Source of the DNA: Haberlea rhodopensis | Taxonomy: Eukaryota > Streptophyta > Magnoliopsida > Lamiales > Gesneriaceae | Assembly (NCBI GenBank): GCA_907163345.1 | Contig: CAJQUN010000220.1 | Span: forward strand, 800,001-864,000 | Reading direction: 5' to 3' | Length of the DNA: 64,000 nt | Part shown: positions 1 to 11,206 of the stretch, in pieces | Numbering within the stretch: position 1 is the first letter of the stretch | How the letters are laid out: each line of letters begins with the position of its first letter | Notes under the pieces: model-generated | Databases searched by the model: none | Told to the model about the DNA's origin: nothing | The model's input: only the letters and a program-made list of their open reading frames with translations | Program-made: the position numbers and the translations under genes

Positions 1-765
1 TTCGAACCTAAACCCACGAAAAATGCATAAATTCGAACCAATCCCACCAACAGCAATAATTCGAACAAATCGAACACAAAATGGCAGGGAATTACACAAC
101 AACGACGAAAAAGGGGCAAGGGAGGTTACCCAATCGAAAATCGGAAGAAATCGGACCAAAATCGAAGAACCCTAGAAATTGGGGATCGGCGCTTCTCTGC
201 AAAATCCGACTCCAACACGCGACGAAACTTCAAATTGCCGGAGGGGTTAGCTGCGCCTCGTCGAGACGAAGCCGGCGGCGGGTCGCACGCGCCGAACGGC
301 GGCCGGACGGCGGCGGGCGAAGCGCCTGAAGCGGCGTGGGTCTGTCCAGACGGGAATGGGTCGCGGGAGGGAGAGAGGAAATAAAGGGGCTGAAATGATT
401 TTCTAAATAAAATTTCGGGTTCAAATGGTATTTATAGCAAAAATACCCCGAAATACTAATATCCCCACAAATACATCATGATTCATTAAAAATCATCTGT
501 TTTCAAAAATTCTCTCTCTAACTCAAAAATCCCCTACCGGTGCCCACACACAGCACCCGAGATTCTGAGTCACACTCAAAACCCAACTCACAGGTTTTCA
601 CTGAAATGAGAATACGATCTCAACCTCGGGATCCAACGATCCCAACTACTCAAATAGACGAGCCCGGAAGGCCCAACGCCTCGATTAAACTCCAATTGCC
701 ACGTAAAACAACTTTACGGGTTATTAACACTCCGGGATTAACATCCCTAATCTCTGGTCATCACA
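1..765 (-). repeat. 3' LTR of element T (partial)
   Basis: This is the U3 side of the downstream LTR, cut by the window edge. It matches 6491-7254. A GC-rich block (about 220-345) lies downstream of a TATA-like box in the element's reading direction, so it probably belongs to the transcribed leader. The short ORFs on both strands here are duplicated in the other LTR and show no coding signature. Confidence 0.85.
429..437 (-). promoter_or_regulatory. TATA-like box in T 3' LTR
   Basis: Reads ctataaata on the minus strand. The identical sequence is at 6918-6926 in the other LTR, which makes this the likely core promoter of element T. Transcription would start roughly 25-35 bp further left. Confidence 0.5.
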
Positions 766-780
766 ATATCCCCCACTAAA
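766..780 (-). other. Polypurine tract of element T
   Basis: On the minus strand this reads as a purine-rich tract (tagtgggggatat) directly abutting the first TG of the LTR. It is the expected plus-strand primer for reverse transcription. Confidence 0.75.
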
Positions 781-2930
781 AGAATTTCGTCCTCGAAATT
801 AGCACCGGTGTATCACGTAACACCCGGGCTACACAACTACATGAAGCCATAACCTCGATTCTTGACCATATCAGAATCGTCTTAATAAACGCGAGGATAC
901 TTACCTCACAACAAACTCTGAAACAGAGCGACATACCAAAACCAACATATCACCCAAGAGGCAAAACGTACCTCGATGCGGTTCATCCCAAAAGCCAGTC
1001 CATCATGACTGCAAAACAACCAATACTTACGACCATAGATCGGACAGTCATCCTTAGTGCTAATACAACTAGTAAGAACGCATCCTGAATGACACCTCAA
1101 CCGTGAGAACGTTGACCTCGTGTCAAACTCTGGAGTGAAATAGACTCCCATATCCATCATAACGTCGAAGAGCGTCAGCACAACTCAATGCTAACAGTCC
1201 AAAAGCAGTTAGTCAACTGAAACTGCAAGGATTCGAATCGCTCCCGATTCTATCGTAGATATCATCCAATGATATCTTTATCATGACTCACGATGTCTAA
1301 CACACATCATCACGAGGAAAACACTAGTATATCACGATGTACACATACCAAACCTGGTCTCCACTTTCATACCTCCTCCATCGAATGAGCAGTCGCATCA
1401 TTGCAACTCAATTTGGGCAACTCACGGCCACAGATTCACACAAAAGACATCTCACAAGATGTCCACCTCCGGATATTCCAAGGATCACATCCTGATCATA
1501 AACAAACCATCGAGACTCCACAGAGTTCAAATTCTGAAAGGACATGCAATAAACCCATTGCATCCTCAACGCTTGTGTCGGCAGCGACACCCAACCAATC
1601 TGAATTCCTGCCATCCCATGGCAATCCTAGGATTTAACAATCCAAACTTGGAAAGGCTATCGTATAACTCGAAGGAAAACACCAATAAGGAAACATCTCA
1701 ATCCTCGCAAGATAATCCCTCCTCAAAGGGAGTCAACTAACTTCACGATTGTTTTTCATAATAATCGTGCCATGGAGATTCCCAATCTCAAGGTGTTCCA
1801 TATCTCTCATCAGAGATTTAACCATCCAAAAATAGCATAACTCTATGCTTGACAGAAAGGAAATCAATAACTGGCATCTGTATACTCACCAGTATACCTG
1901 CCTAAGCACTAACATCATATGCATACTCAATGCACTCGGCTCGGGTATCTACAACATACCCCTAAGCCCCAAACACAACTGTCAATTCTGAGTCATTCCC
2001 TACTCAGCGGAGGATGATAATCGACGATCAACAACACGGCGTGATTCCCAAAATCAACACCACACGCACCAACTTACCGAATCTTTCAAAGATTCCAAAT
2101 AGGTATAACACTACCTCCCTCCCCACAAGGGAAGTGCTATCGAACTCGAGATCCACTAGTCTCGAACCACCGTTCGGAAAAACTGGATACAATAGTACCC
2201 ATTGCATCCCAAGTACACGGATTCCCCAAATCGAGTCAACGACGACTCGATGACTCTCTTGCTGGTACTCCAACATTATGAGCTGTCCCAGACAAGTCCC
2301 TCAAAACAATAGACGTATAAACGTTCTCATGGGGTGTCACATGCCTCAAACATCATGCTACAAAGGGACAATCGAAAGCCTGCCAAAAGTCTTCATCGTA
2401 TCATCATACGATTCACCAAACTCGGTTCCAACGAGCAGTATCATGGCTCCAACAAGCACACTATATCATCACTACGATATCTGGCTAGCAAAGTGCTGTC
2501 TCCATAGGTTCATATCAAGCCTACCAACAAACCATATGTTCCATCTTGGTATGCCGTACCGTACAACCCGTTAGAGTAATGGGTCATCGCCCAACATATC
2601 TCTAAAATACTAAGCACAATGGACAACCCGGTGTCCTTGCTCACTTATGAAGCAATCATAATCCGATAAGACTTATCCCACACCCTCGGGTGGGTGCAAC
2701 CATGTCTACCCTACATCACAACACAAGTGAGTAGTTTCCTCAATGACTACTCTTACCACCAATCACTTGGCCCCAGCCAAACCAACGAGCATACCCAAGG
2801 GTATCATTGCTCGACAAAAGGTCTCGTCAACTAGTGACTCAGACACTACCATGTGCCCACCAAGGCACTCAAACCATATAACCAAATACATAACATAAAT
2901 GTATTAATCATCAAAACGACGCCACACGTC
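781..2930 (-). other. Non-coding interior of element T
   Basis: About 2.1 kb of unique sequence between the polypurine tract and the hairpin array. I see no retroviral domain on either strand. The longest open frames are under 100 codons, lack known motifs and look like chance. The 780-800 end carries the minus-strand gaggacgaaat motif that normally follows the chromodomain in Tekay-type elements, suggesting the interior replaced or lost a former pol gene. Confidence 0.6.
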
Positions 2931-4270
2931 TACATAGAACATCAACTATGTCATCGTCATCCCGTGACGGCATATGTCAACATATGACATCCAACTAACA
3001 TCGTCAAACATACGACGGTACATGGCAATACACGACATCCATAATCTCATCGTCAAACACATGGCATATATATAGCAACACATAGTATCCACAATAATGC
3101 TAACACAAGTAATATGCCATACCTCATCGCTATCAATATAGCGGCATACCTGTCTCCGTCGCTCGATAATAGTACGTAGTCAGCACCCATCGCTCGAAGG
3201 CGGCAAAATCCTGTGCTGAGCACATAGCGGCACAATCCATCGCTATAGAATCGACGGCATGATACCTCGTCATATAATAAGTGGCATGAAACCTCGCTAT
3301 ACACCTGAGCATGAATCATCGTCCACATAATAGCGGAAAGAGGCATCGCTAGCAATATATATCCGGCGGCAAGAACCATCGCCAATCAATATAGCGGAAT
3401 GAACCATCGCTATCCATATACATGGCGGCAAGAACCATCGCCAGTCAATATAGCGGAATAAACCATCGCTATCAATATCCATGGCGGCAAGAACCATCGC
3501 CAGTCAATATAGCGGCATGAACCATCGCTATCAATATACATGGCGGCAAGAACCATCGCCAGTCAATATAGCGGCATGAACCATCGCTATCAATATCCAT
3601 GGCAGCAAGAACCATCGCCAGTCAATATAGCGGCATGAACCATCGCTATCAATATCCATGGCGGCAAGAACCATCGCCAGTCAATATAGCGGCATGAACC
3701 ATCGCTATCAATATACATGGCGGCAAGAACCATCGCCAGTCAATATAGCGGCATGAACCATCGCTATCAATATCCATGGCGGCAAGAACCATCGCCAGTC
3801 AATATAGCCGATCCCTAGTCATTGTCACGGTAGTGTATTTTAATGCCCCTCGCTCAAGTAAAAAAAACATGCGGTACTCCCACCCCTCGCTTCACATATA
3901 GGCGGCATAGAATAACCTCGCTTAAATGGACATGCGGTACTCCCACCCCTCGCCTCACATTTTAGCGGCAAATATTCTTTCCTCGCCTCATATGCTAACC
4001 ACGCTTCAATGTGACATGCGGCGCTCCCACCCCTCGCTTCACATTTTAGCGGCACAAAACAATAAATAGCGGCAAGCATTTAAAATCATCACTCATCCAT
4101 AACAATGACTCATGGGATATTCACCAAGTATTTCATCCATACCTGCATCACAAAGCATAATCCATATACCAACATACATCATCATGAGTGTATTTTAATG
4201 CACCTCGCTCAAATGCGACATGCGGCGCTCCCACCCCTCGCTTCGACATTTGGCGGCAAAGCATTAAAAT
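2930..4270 (-). repeat. Degenerate hairpin-unit array in T leader
   Basis: Roughly 1.3 kb in which short inverted repeats recur every 25-40 bp. Typical units on the plus strand are TAGCG-gcatgaaccat-CGCTA, TGGCG-gcaagaaccat-CGCCA and GACG-gcatgatacct-CGTC: the loop is nearly constant while the stem changes on both sides together. From 3850 to 4270 the loops change to a cccacccctcgc-containing form. In element orientation the array lies about 0.5-1.8 kb downstream of the primer-binding site. The best-ordered part is the 59-bp tandem block at 3365-3808. Confidence 0.65.
3365..3808. repeat. 59-bp tandem repeat, about 7.5 copies
   Basis: Units begin with ggcggcaagaaccatcgcc at 3365, 3424, 3483, 3542, 3601, 3660, 3719 and 3778, each exactly 59 bp apart. 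Each unit contains two small inverted repeats (stems TGGCG/CGCCA and ATAGCG/CGCTAT). Copies differ by only a few bases. The open frames across it are a by-product of the repeat. Confidence 0.9.
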
Positions 4271-4735
4271 CATCACTACATGTACACATACATCCACAAT
4301 GTATAAATCCATGATGTATATAAAATGCAGGTTACCGTTTCGTGTCTTTCAACCATGGCCTTAGCCTTTCGCATCATAGTGTTCCTACAGGAACAATCAC
4401 AACCCATGAGCATACAATAATCCATATTCCCACAATATGATTATAATGAGTAAATGCATAAACTATGAGTACAAAGTACTTCCTGTATCCCAATGCATTT
4501 CGATATGCTCCACCTAGTTTTCCCTGTGTCACAACTCACAATCATAATCAACAGGTTATATTATGATTCTATAGATGTCATGACATACAATCATTTCACT
4601 ATGATCACATATCACAAATGCACATAAGCAAAATAGTTGTGTCACACAACACTAACTACTATCATGCATAAATATGTGCTACTCATCCCTATCAGCATAT
4701 TCCAGGCCCTCAACAGCCCCAAAGAGCTAACCACT
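4271..4735 (-). other. T leader between hairpin array and primer site
   Basis: AT-rich sequence with no ORF or repeat that I recognise. It is the first part of the element's internal region, directly downstream of the primer-binding site. Confidence 0.5.
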
Positions 4736-4747
4736 GCTCTGATACCA
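4736..4747 (-). other. Primer-binding site of element T (iMet tRNA)
   Basis: Reads TGGTATCAGAGC on the minus strand, complementary to the 3' end of plant initiator Met tRNA. It lies four bases from the LTR end at 4752. Confidence 0.85.
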
Positions 4748-4751
4748 CTAA

Positions 4752-7254
4752 TGTAAGGACCCCAAGCCCTTAACCCTTAATTAGTGTATTAACCATTATG
4801 TGTGGCACATGCTTTCAATAAAAAGTCAATCGGGAAGCTCAAATGATGCTTACAAAATTCCTTTAATATTCAACGTTATAAGATCATCTCTACTAACATA
4901 TAGACTCATAGAGTTGCCCATTACCAACCCCATTTTGCCACTTTTTACATTGTGGACTTTTATAAAAATTTGGGCAGAGTCTCCCCGTAAATTGAGCTAT
5001 CCCGAAATAAAAGCACAACACATAACAATTCCTGGCCAGGGAAAAACATAATACTCATCAGAATGCAGCAATACCAAGTAAATTCCCAGCCAGGGAAGAC
5101 GCCACACATAAGACGACAAAAGTGGGTTTCAACCCCCTCAACCCCCACATAATACACTAACGACTCTCATATCATTAGCAATTCTACCACAATTGCATGC
5201 AACATATAATGAAAGAGAGAAAGGCTCATGCCTTTATATACAACCCATATACAAACATAACCGTGCTCACATGCGAGCATCATAAATATGTATAAAACCC
5301 TCGGGTGTATATATGTACTCTATACGATACCGTGCTCCATCAAGCCCTGGTACCACGATCCTGGGAGTACATCCAATCAACAGCTCGAGCTCAGCTCCAC
5401 AGCCATCGATGCACCTATTCAGCTGCCCCAACAGAGACAGCCCCCAACGGGGTGAGCATACCAATACACAAAATCTCATAATCACAATAATGAAATTCAT
5501 AATTTACAACACAAGTAAATATTAATGAATTTTAAATGATACTCCCTGGATGGCAACATCCTCATCCGGATTCCGTGTACTGTCCCTGTTCTCACAATCA
5601 TCAAACTCATCAAATCTCATAAATCAGTAAATCAACACATTGATTTAACTCATAGCATGCCTGTTTCTCAAGTATCAAAAATCAATGATTCCAAGTTCAA
5701 TATACATACAAATATAGATATCTCAATATCTAGTACTGATTTCTCAATTTCGCTATCAATCATAGATAGTTCAAATGCCTAGCATTTATTTTACCAATTT
5801 TCCATTATACCTAGACATCTCACATGTCTTATAATGAGTACATGATCCCACGATCATTCTCAGGCATCTCAAATGCCGTACAATAGTCATATAGACTCAG
5901 TACCCCATATATATCAACACATATATGCATATAGCCATACCCACAACCATCTAATGCAATTACAACACATTATGCATTTCACAAATGCTCTCATATAAAG
6001 TAATGCTCGTACGTCGCACGTACCTTAAATCTCCGAAGTCCGAGCCAAACCTTGCTCGAGTTCCATGCTCCGAGGAACGATGTGCCAACACGATAAATTA
6101 ATTCACAATTAATTACGAACATGCAACCCATGCTCAAGCACACCCATAACCCTCAAAAATATTGTCAACACACGACAATTAACCATTATCGAAAATCGCT
6201 CAAGAAAACCCCACAAATTCTCGAACCTTCACAACACAAATCGAACCCATTTAAACACCATAATTCATCTAAAATATGAATTAAGCTATCCAAGCAAGAA
6301 TCAACACCCCTTGCCAAAAACCCCCAATTTTCGAACTCAAAACCCTTAAATTCGAACCCAAACAAGCCCTTAAATTCGAACCCTTATAATTCTTCAAATT
6401 CGAACACAATCAAGCATCATAATGCATCTACAACATGAATTAATCAATCCATAACAAGAATCGCCACACCTCTGCCAAAAAATCACAATTTTCGAACCTA
6501 AACCCACAAAAAATGCATAAATTCGAACCAATCCCACCAACAGCAATAATTCGAACAAATCGAACACAAATGGCAGGGAATTACACAACAACGACGAAAA
6601 AGGGGCAAGGGAGGTTACCCAATCGAAAATCGGAAGAAATCGGACCAAAATCGAAGAACCCTAGAAATTGGGGATCGGCGCTTCTCTACAAAATCCGACT
6701 CCAACACGCGACGAAACTTCAAATTGCCGGAGGGGTTAGCTGCGCCTCGTCGAGACGAAGCCGGCGGCGGGTCGCACGCGCCGAACGGCGGCCGGACGGC
6801 GGCGGGCGAAGCGCCTGAAGCGGCGTGGGTCTGTCCAGACGGGAATGGGTCGCGGGAGGGAGAGAGGAAATAAAGGGGCTGAAATGATTTTCTAAATAAA
6901 ATTTCGGGTTCAAATGGTATTTATAGCAAAAATACCCCGAAATACTAATATCCCCACAAATACATCATGATTCATTAAAAATCATCTGTTTTCAAAAATT
7001 CTCTCTCTAACTCAAAAATCCCCTACCGGTGCCCACACACAGCACCCGAGATTCTGAGTCACACTAAAAACCCAACTCACAGGTTTTCACCGAAATGAGA
7101 ATACGATCTCAACCTCGGGATCCAACGATCCCAACTACTCAAATAGACGAGCCCGGAAGGCCCAACGCCTCGATTAAACTCCAATTGCCACGTAAAACAA
7201 CTTTACGGGTTATTAACACTCCGGGATTAACATCCCTAATCTCTGGTCATCACA
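4752..7254 (-). repeat. 5' LTR of element T
   Basis: Complete 2503-bp LTR, beginning TGTGATGACC and ending GGTCCTTACA on the minus strand. Its right part matches 1-765. It contains the TATA-like box at 6918-6926 and the same GC-rich block. It has no CGATCGATCG pairs, unlike the LTRs of A-E and S. Confidence 0.9.
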
Positions 7255-8260
7255 CAGGTAACCCATTTGTGCAAACTAATGAAGCTGTTAATTATGTAGG
7301 AACATGCCACCACCCAACAACCCCTACTCCAATGCGTACAATACGGGGTTGAGGAACTATCCACAACCACCACCGGGTTATCCACCAAAGCCAAGCATGG
7401 AGAAGTTATTAACCAACTTCATGACTTTAACGGAGAATAGGATGCAATATCAGAATGCTTCAATTAAGAACTTGGAAACCCAAGTGGGGCAACTGTCAAT
7501 CTTAATGGCTGGACGAGCACAAGGAACTCTACCTAGCGACACTGAAAAGAATCCTATGGAGAAGTACATGCCATAACACTGAGGAGTGGAAATGAGCTTG
7601 GTGAAGAGAAGGAGACTAAAAAGGTTGAAATTAAGCAAGAGGAGAATGAGCAACCACGCAACAAGTGTAAGTTTACTAAGACCACTACACCTAGTACACC
7701 ACAAGAAAAGGTACACATTCCTCTCCCATTTCCCGCAACAATTAATAGGGCGAATTTTGATTCAAACTTTGCCAAATTTTTAGACATGCTTAAGAATTTG
7801 CATATAGATATACCATTTATTGATGTGTTACGAGAAATGATAAATTATGCTAAATTCTTAAAGGCGATGTTATCTAAGGAGCGAAAATTGGGAGAGCATG
7901 AGACAGTCGTTTTGATCAAGGAATATAGTGCAATTGTGCAAAAGAAATTAGAAACTAAGTGAAAGATCCAAGGAGTTTTTCTATTCCTTGCACTATTGGG
8001 CATATTTCTTCTATTAATTCATTATGTGATTTAGGTGCAAGTGTTAACTTAATGCCTCTATATGTTTTTAGGCGACTTGGGTTAGGAGAGCCGAAGCCTA
8101 CAAGGGTGGTGTTACAAACGGCGTACAAGTCCAACACCTACCCACTAGGAATTATCAAGGACGTGCCTGTCAAGATAGATTGATTCACTTTCCCGGTGGA
8201 TTTCCTAATGTTGGATATGGAAGAGGATGTGAGCATGCCATTGATTCTGGGGCGCCTGTT
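7255..8260 (+). pseudogene. Element A gag C-terminus and protease (Athila-type), broken
   Basis: Remnant of the gag-pol polyprotein of element A between the T and B insertions. The start resembles the proline- and asparagine-rich segment after the gag zinc knuckle (compare element E at 41520-41870). Residues like SIKNLETQVGQL and GTLPSDTEKNP follow, then ITLRSG, a family motif upstream of the protease. The aspartic protease core reads CDLGASVNLMP near 8030. At least three breaks are visible: frame changes near 7340 and 7573, and a stop plus frame change near 7960. The frame ends at LILGRP, cut by B, and resumes at 12627. Not functional. Confidence 0.8.
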
Positions 8261-9294
8261 GATAAGTATGATTTTTACACTTAATTTGCTATGAGATTAT
8301 GGGCGTTTTTGTAGTGATTTCTGTACAATATTACGCGTTTTGGTATATGTTTGTATATTTCAAGAATCTAGGTCCAAATGCATAAAAGTGGAGGAAATAA
8401 GCTAAAAATGATGAAAAATGACCAAACCGAGCAAACACGTTGAAGAAATGACGAAATCGCAAATTGTTGAATTTTAAGAGTGGCGATCGATCGCCGGTTC
8501 CTACCGATCGATCGCCTCGATCCAGAAACATTTCGCAATCGATCGGCAATTGAGGACGATTGATCGCTAGTGTGCAGATTTTGAAAAATAAAAAAACAAT
8601 ATGTTTTGGCGATCGATTGGTTGTCGCGATCGATCGCCAAACCCGAAAAAATCGAGATTTTATTTCCTTGGTTATTTTGTGTCCAAGTTTTTCCAAACTC
8701 CTCTACCACTATATATGTATTTTTTGGATGAAATTAGGGGCCTTTTGCTCATAATTCAACCTAGACTATCAGCTTCCAACACTCTACATCACACCACCAT
8801 CATCCATACACCAAACCATTGAAGGAGAAGACGCATCGGAAGAGACAGGACGGCGGAGCAACGCAAGGAGTTAAATAATTACACGATAGTGACTTACTGC
8901 AATTTGATATTAGGTTTATTATATATTGAGAGAGTATATTAAATAAATTCGGAGAACTTGTCACCTTAGAATGTTTGAATCTACATCTTAACTAATAGGC
9001 GAATTATGGGGGATTGCATGGGTGAACCGAAGTCTTGATAATTGTCTCCACTGATTTTGTTCTCATTCTTTGCTTGTTTGGGTTGAGTATTGAGTTATTA
9101 GTCAATTTAGTTTAATATTCATAACCAATTATTGTAGGCTAAATATAGTTAAATTAATTGAGTTTGATAATTATTTTCTAGTCTCTGTGGGTTCGATAAC
9201 CTTTTCTTAAAATTTACTATACTAAAACTTGACACCGTACACTTGCGGTATAATAGCTACACTGATAATTTTCTATTTAAAATAATAGCGATCA
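8261..9294 (+). repeat. 5' LTR of element B (internally deleted)
   Basis: Starts TGATAAGTATG and ends AGCGATCA. Compared with the 3' LTR it lacks about 380 bp around 8870. It contains palindrome pairs at 8484/8505 and 8536/8557 (21 bp apart) and 8610/8627 (17 bp, where the 3' LTR has 21). A TATA-like tatatat lies at 8710-8716. Confidence 0.85.
8484..8716 (+). promoter_or_regulatory. B 5' LTR promoter: GATC palindrome pairs plus TATA box
   Basis: Six copies of CGATCGATCG or one- to two-base variants form three pairs. The last copy ends at 8636, about 74 bp before tatatat at 8710. The same order (pairs, then TATA) occurs in the LTRs of A, D and E. Function is inferred from position only. Confidence 0.55.
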
Positions 9295-9300
9295 AGTTTT

Positions 9301-9318
9301 TGGCGACGTTGTCGGGGA
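9301..9318 (+). other. Primer-binding site of element B (tRNA-Asp type, two mismatches)
   Basis: Resembles TGGCGCCGTTGCCGGGGA, the Asp-tRNA primer site typical of Athila-type elements and present intact in E at 40401-40418. Here two positions differ (c to a, c to t). Confidence 0.75.
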
Positions 9319-9465
9319 CTAGTTTAAGTAATATCAAACGAGATTAATTGACTGTAGTTTAGTCATTTGTTTTTTTTATTCTCGATTTTTTTTGTTTGTT
9401 TTTCTCTACTCTTATACTGTTTTTTTTTTTTGAGTTGATCTTTGCAGGTTGTTATCTCTTGGTGC

Positions 9466-10440
9466 ATGTTAAGGAGTAGCGAACCTACACTTGAGCCTTT
9501 CGACCCCGAGATCGAACGCACTTGTCGAATTAGGCTAAGGCAAGCAAGAACACTCGTGGCTAATAACGAGGAACGCGATGAGGTTCATGCGGCACCAGTC
9601 GCAAGGTCACTAATGGACTATGCTCATCTTCGTTCCATGGATCATTGTCTAGTATCACTAGACCAAGCATCCAGGCTAACAATTTCGAGATCAAGCCTGC
9701 TATCACAGATGATCCAACATTCGGTCCAGTTTGGGGGAGCAGCTACTGATGATCCAAATGCCCACATCTCCAACTTCTTGGAGATTTGTGATACCTTCAA
9801 GCGTAATGGCGTTACTGAGGACACCACCAGGTTACGCTTATTCCCCTTCTCTTTACGTGATAAAGCTAAATCTTGGTTGCACTCTTTGCCCGCGGTTCTA
9901 TCACTACGTGGGATGGGATGGTGCAAGCTATTTTATCAAAATACTTCCCACCATCCAAGACGGCCATGATGCGCAATGATATCACAACTTTTGCCCAACA
10001 CGACCTAGAGACACTGTACGAGGCTTGAGAGCATTTTAAGGAGTTACTGCGGAGATGCCCACATCATGGCCTCCCTATTTGGCTGCATGTACAAACTTTT
10101 TATAACGGTTTATTTTCTGATAACCGTTCTATGATTGATGCAGCATCAGGAGGTACTGTGATGAGAAAGACGCCCAAGGAGGCTTATACATTGTTGGAGG
10201 AGATGGCCGCTAATAGCTGTCAATGGCAGTCCGAAAGGAACGTGCCGAAGAAGCAAGCTGGAGTGCATCAAGTGAGTGAAGCCACTACCATTGCTGCCCA
10301 GTTGGAAGCACTAAACAAGAATATTGACAGCTTGAGCATGCATACAATGCAAGTTCAAGGCGTTACATGCGAGCTATGCCAAGGCGGACACCCGAGCACT
10401 GAATGCCAAGTAGGTAATCCTTTTGTTAAATCATACTATT
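9466..10440 (+). pseudogene. Element B gag (Athila-type), broken
   Basis: Starts at an ATG at 9466 matching the gag start of E (MLR...EPFDPEIER). The retrotransposon gag core is recognisable: GGAATDDPNAHISNFLEICD, then LRLFPFSLRDKAKSWL, then SKYFPPSKT. A one-base deletion near 9897 changes frame, and TGA at 10026 stands where E has a Trp codon. The downstream part runs to a CX2CX3HX4C zinc knuckle (CELCQGGHPSTEC) at about 10368-10406 and stops at 10441. Gag would form the particle and bind RNA. The reading frame ends just after the knuckle and no pol follows. Confidence 0.85.
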
Positions 10441-11192
10441 AGCCCCCCATTCAACTTTTGAGCCTAATTGCAAAAGAATGGTGTATGTCTAACATACTAT
10501 TAGCAACATTCAACATTTTTTGGCAAACTCATTATACCCACCTATTTTGAGCCTAAATTGAAAAGCTATCCTTATCTTAAGGGAGTATAAAGAATCTCAT
10601 TACATGCACATGAATTGCTATATTTGGATGCTTATTGTTCAAAAATTGATGAATGGGAAAAGAAAAGAATAGATAAAGCCTTGAGAAAAAGTGACTAAAT
10701 AAGACCCAAAGGGGCCAAGGCTAGAAGAAAAAGAAGAGAAGCTTATTTTGTGCTAAAAATATGAACATTACATGATTATACTCTCTTCTTTGTGATATCC
10801 TATCTTTTCTTTGAAGCCAACACCTAGGCCTAACTTTTCAAGCTTAAAGAGACTTTTTGATCCAAGTCTAGGGAGTGACTACATTAGTGGAGAAGTGTTT
10901 GAAAATAGGACTATGGGGTTCTCGAAGATAATCTTAACTTTCATTGCCTAACATGATTTGATCTATGAAAATTACATGAAACGTGAAAGTGACAATAACA
11001 CACACGCACCTTCTGATTTGGAGACATGTTGCTTGATCTAGGAGAAAACACGAGTTGTTAAACCTTCTGATTGACTCTTGCTTGTCTGTAAGTGAGATGT
11101 CCGAGGTACATGATTGATTACGAATTGGTTTATTTGAATCTTCAATATTGAACTCTACTTTTTGATCTTATTTGCTCGAGACGACCAAGTTT
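10441..11192 (+). other. Conserved 3' non-coding domain of element B
   Basis: No ORF. The sequence aligns in order with the same region of A (15480-16313), E (44490-45302) and, more loosely, D (50120-50967). Shared blocks include a-rich agaatgg, gggagtata, gacccaaa(g/t)gggccaagg, taccttttcttt and cacacacgcac. Confidence 0.6.
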
Positions 11193-11206
11193 AATTTTGG
11201 GGGAGT
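11193..11206 (+). other. Polypurine tract of element B
   Basis: Purine-rich tract ending gggggagt directly before TGATAAG of the 3' LTR, preceded by a ctcgag(g)acgaccaag block shared with A and E. Confidence 0.7.

Larger units (their letters stand above)
1..7254 (-). mobile_element. Element T: non-autonomous Tekay-like LTR retrotransposon, left end outside window
   Basis: Positions 1-765 repeat at 6491-7254 with only about five differences by eye, so these are the two LTRs. The complete LTR is 4752-7254 (2503 bp, TG...CA when read on the minus strand). A primer-binding site complementary to initiator Met tRNA lies at 4736-4747 and a purine tract at 766-780, both of which fix the orientation as minus. 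The end of the internal region contains a short motif reading gaggacgaaat on the minus strand, which is typical of Tekay-type chromoviruses. The roughly 4-kb interior shows no gag, protease, RT or integrase in any frame, so T must depend on another element. It interrupts the gag of element A; the right-hand target duplication should be caggt at 7255-7259, and the left copy lies outside the window. The near-identical LTRs suggest a recent insertion. Confidence 0.85.

Noticed and set aside
81..424. ORFs of 64-101 codons in the GC-rich part of the T LTR, both strands
   Set aside because: Duplicated in the second LTR, overlapping on both strands, no motif; they reflect GC-rich composition.
906..2276. 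Minus-strand ORFs in T as remnants of gag or pol
   Set aside because: No retroviral motif could be recognised in any of them.
3365..3808. CRISPR-like regular repeat array (also 21405-21607 and 52505-52735)
   Set aside because: Regular 59-bp spacing looks CRISPR-like, but the whole unit is repeated with no unique spacers, and the context is plant retrotransposons.
8331..8709. Overlapping minus-strand ORFs rich in DRS and IDR residues, also seen at 20740-21033, 38937-39393, 45412-45868 and elsewhere
   Set aside because: They are translations of the CGATCGATCG palindromes and recur in every LTR that has them.
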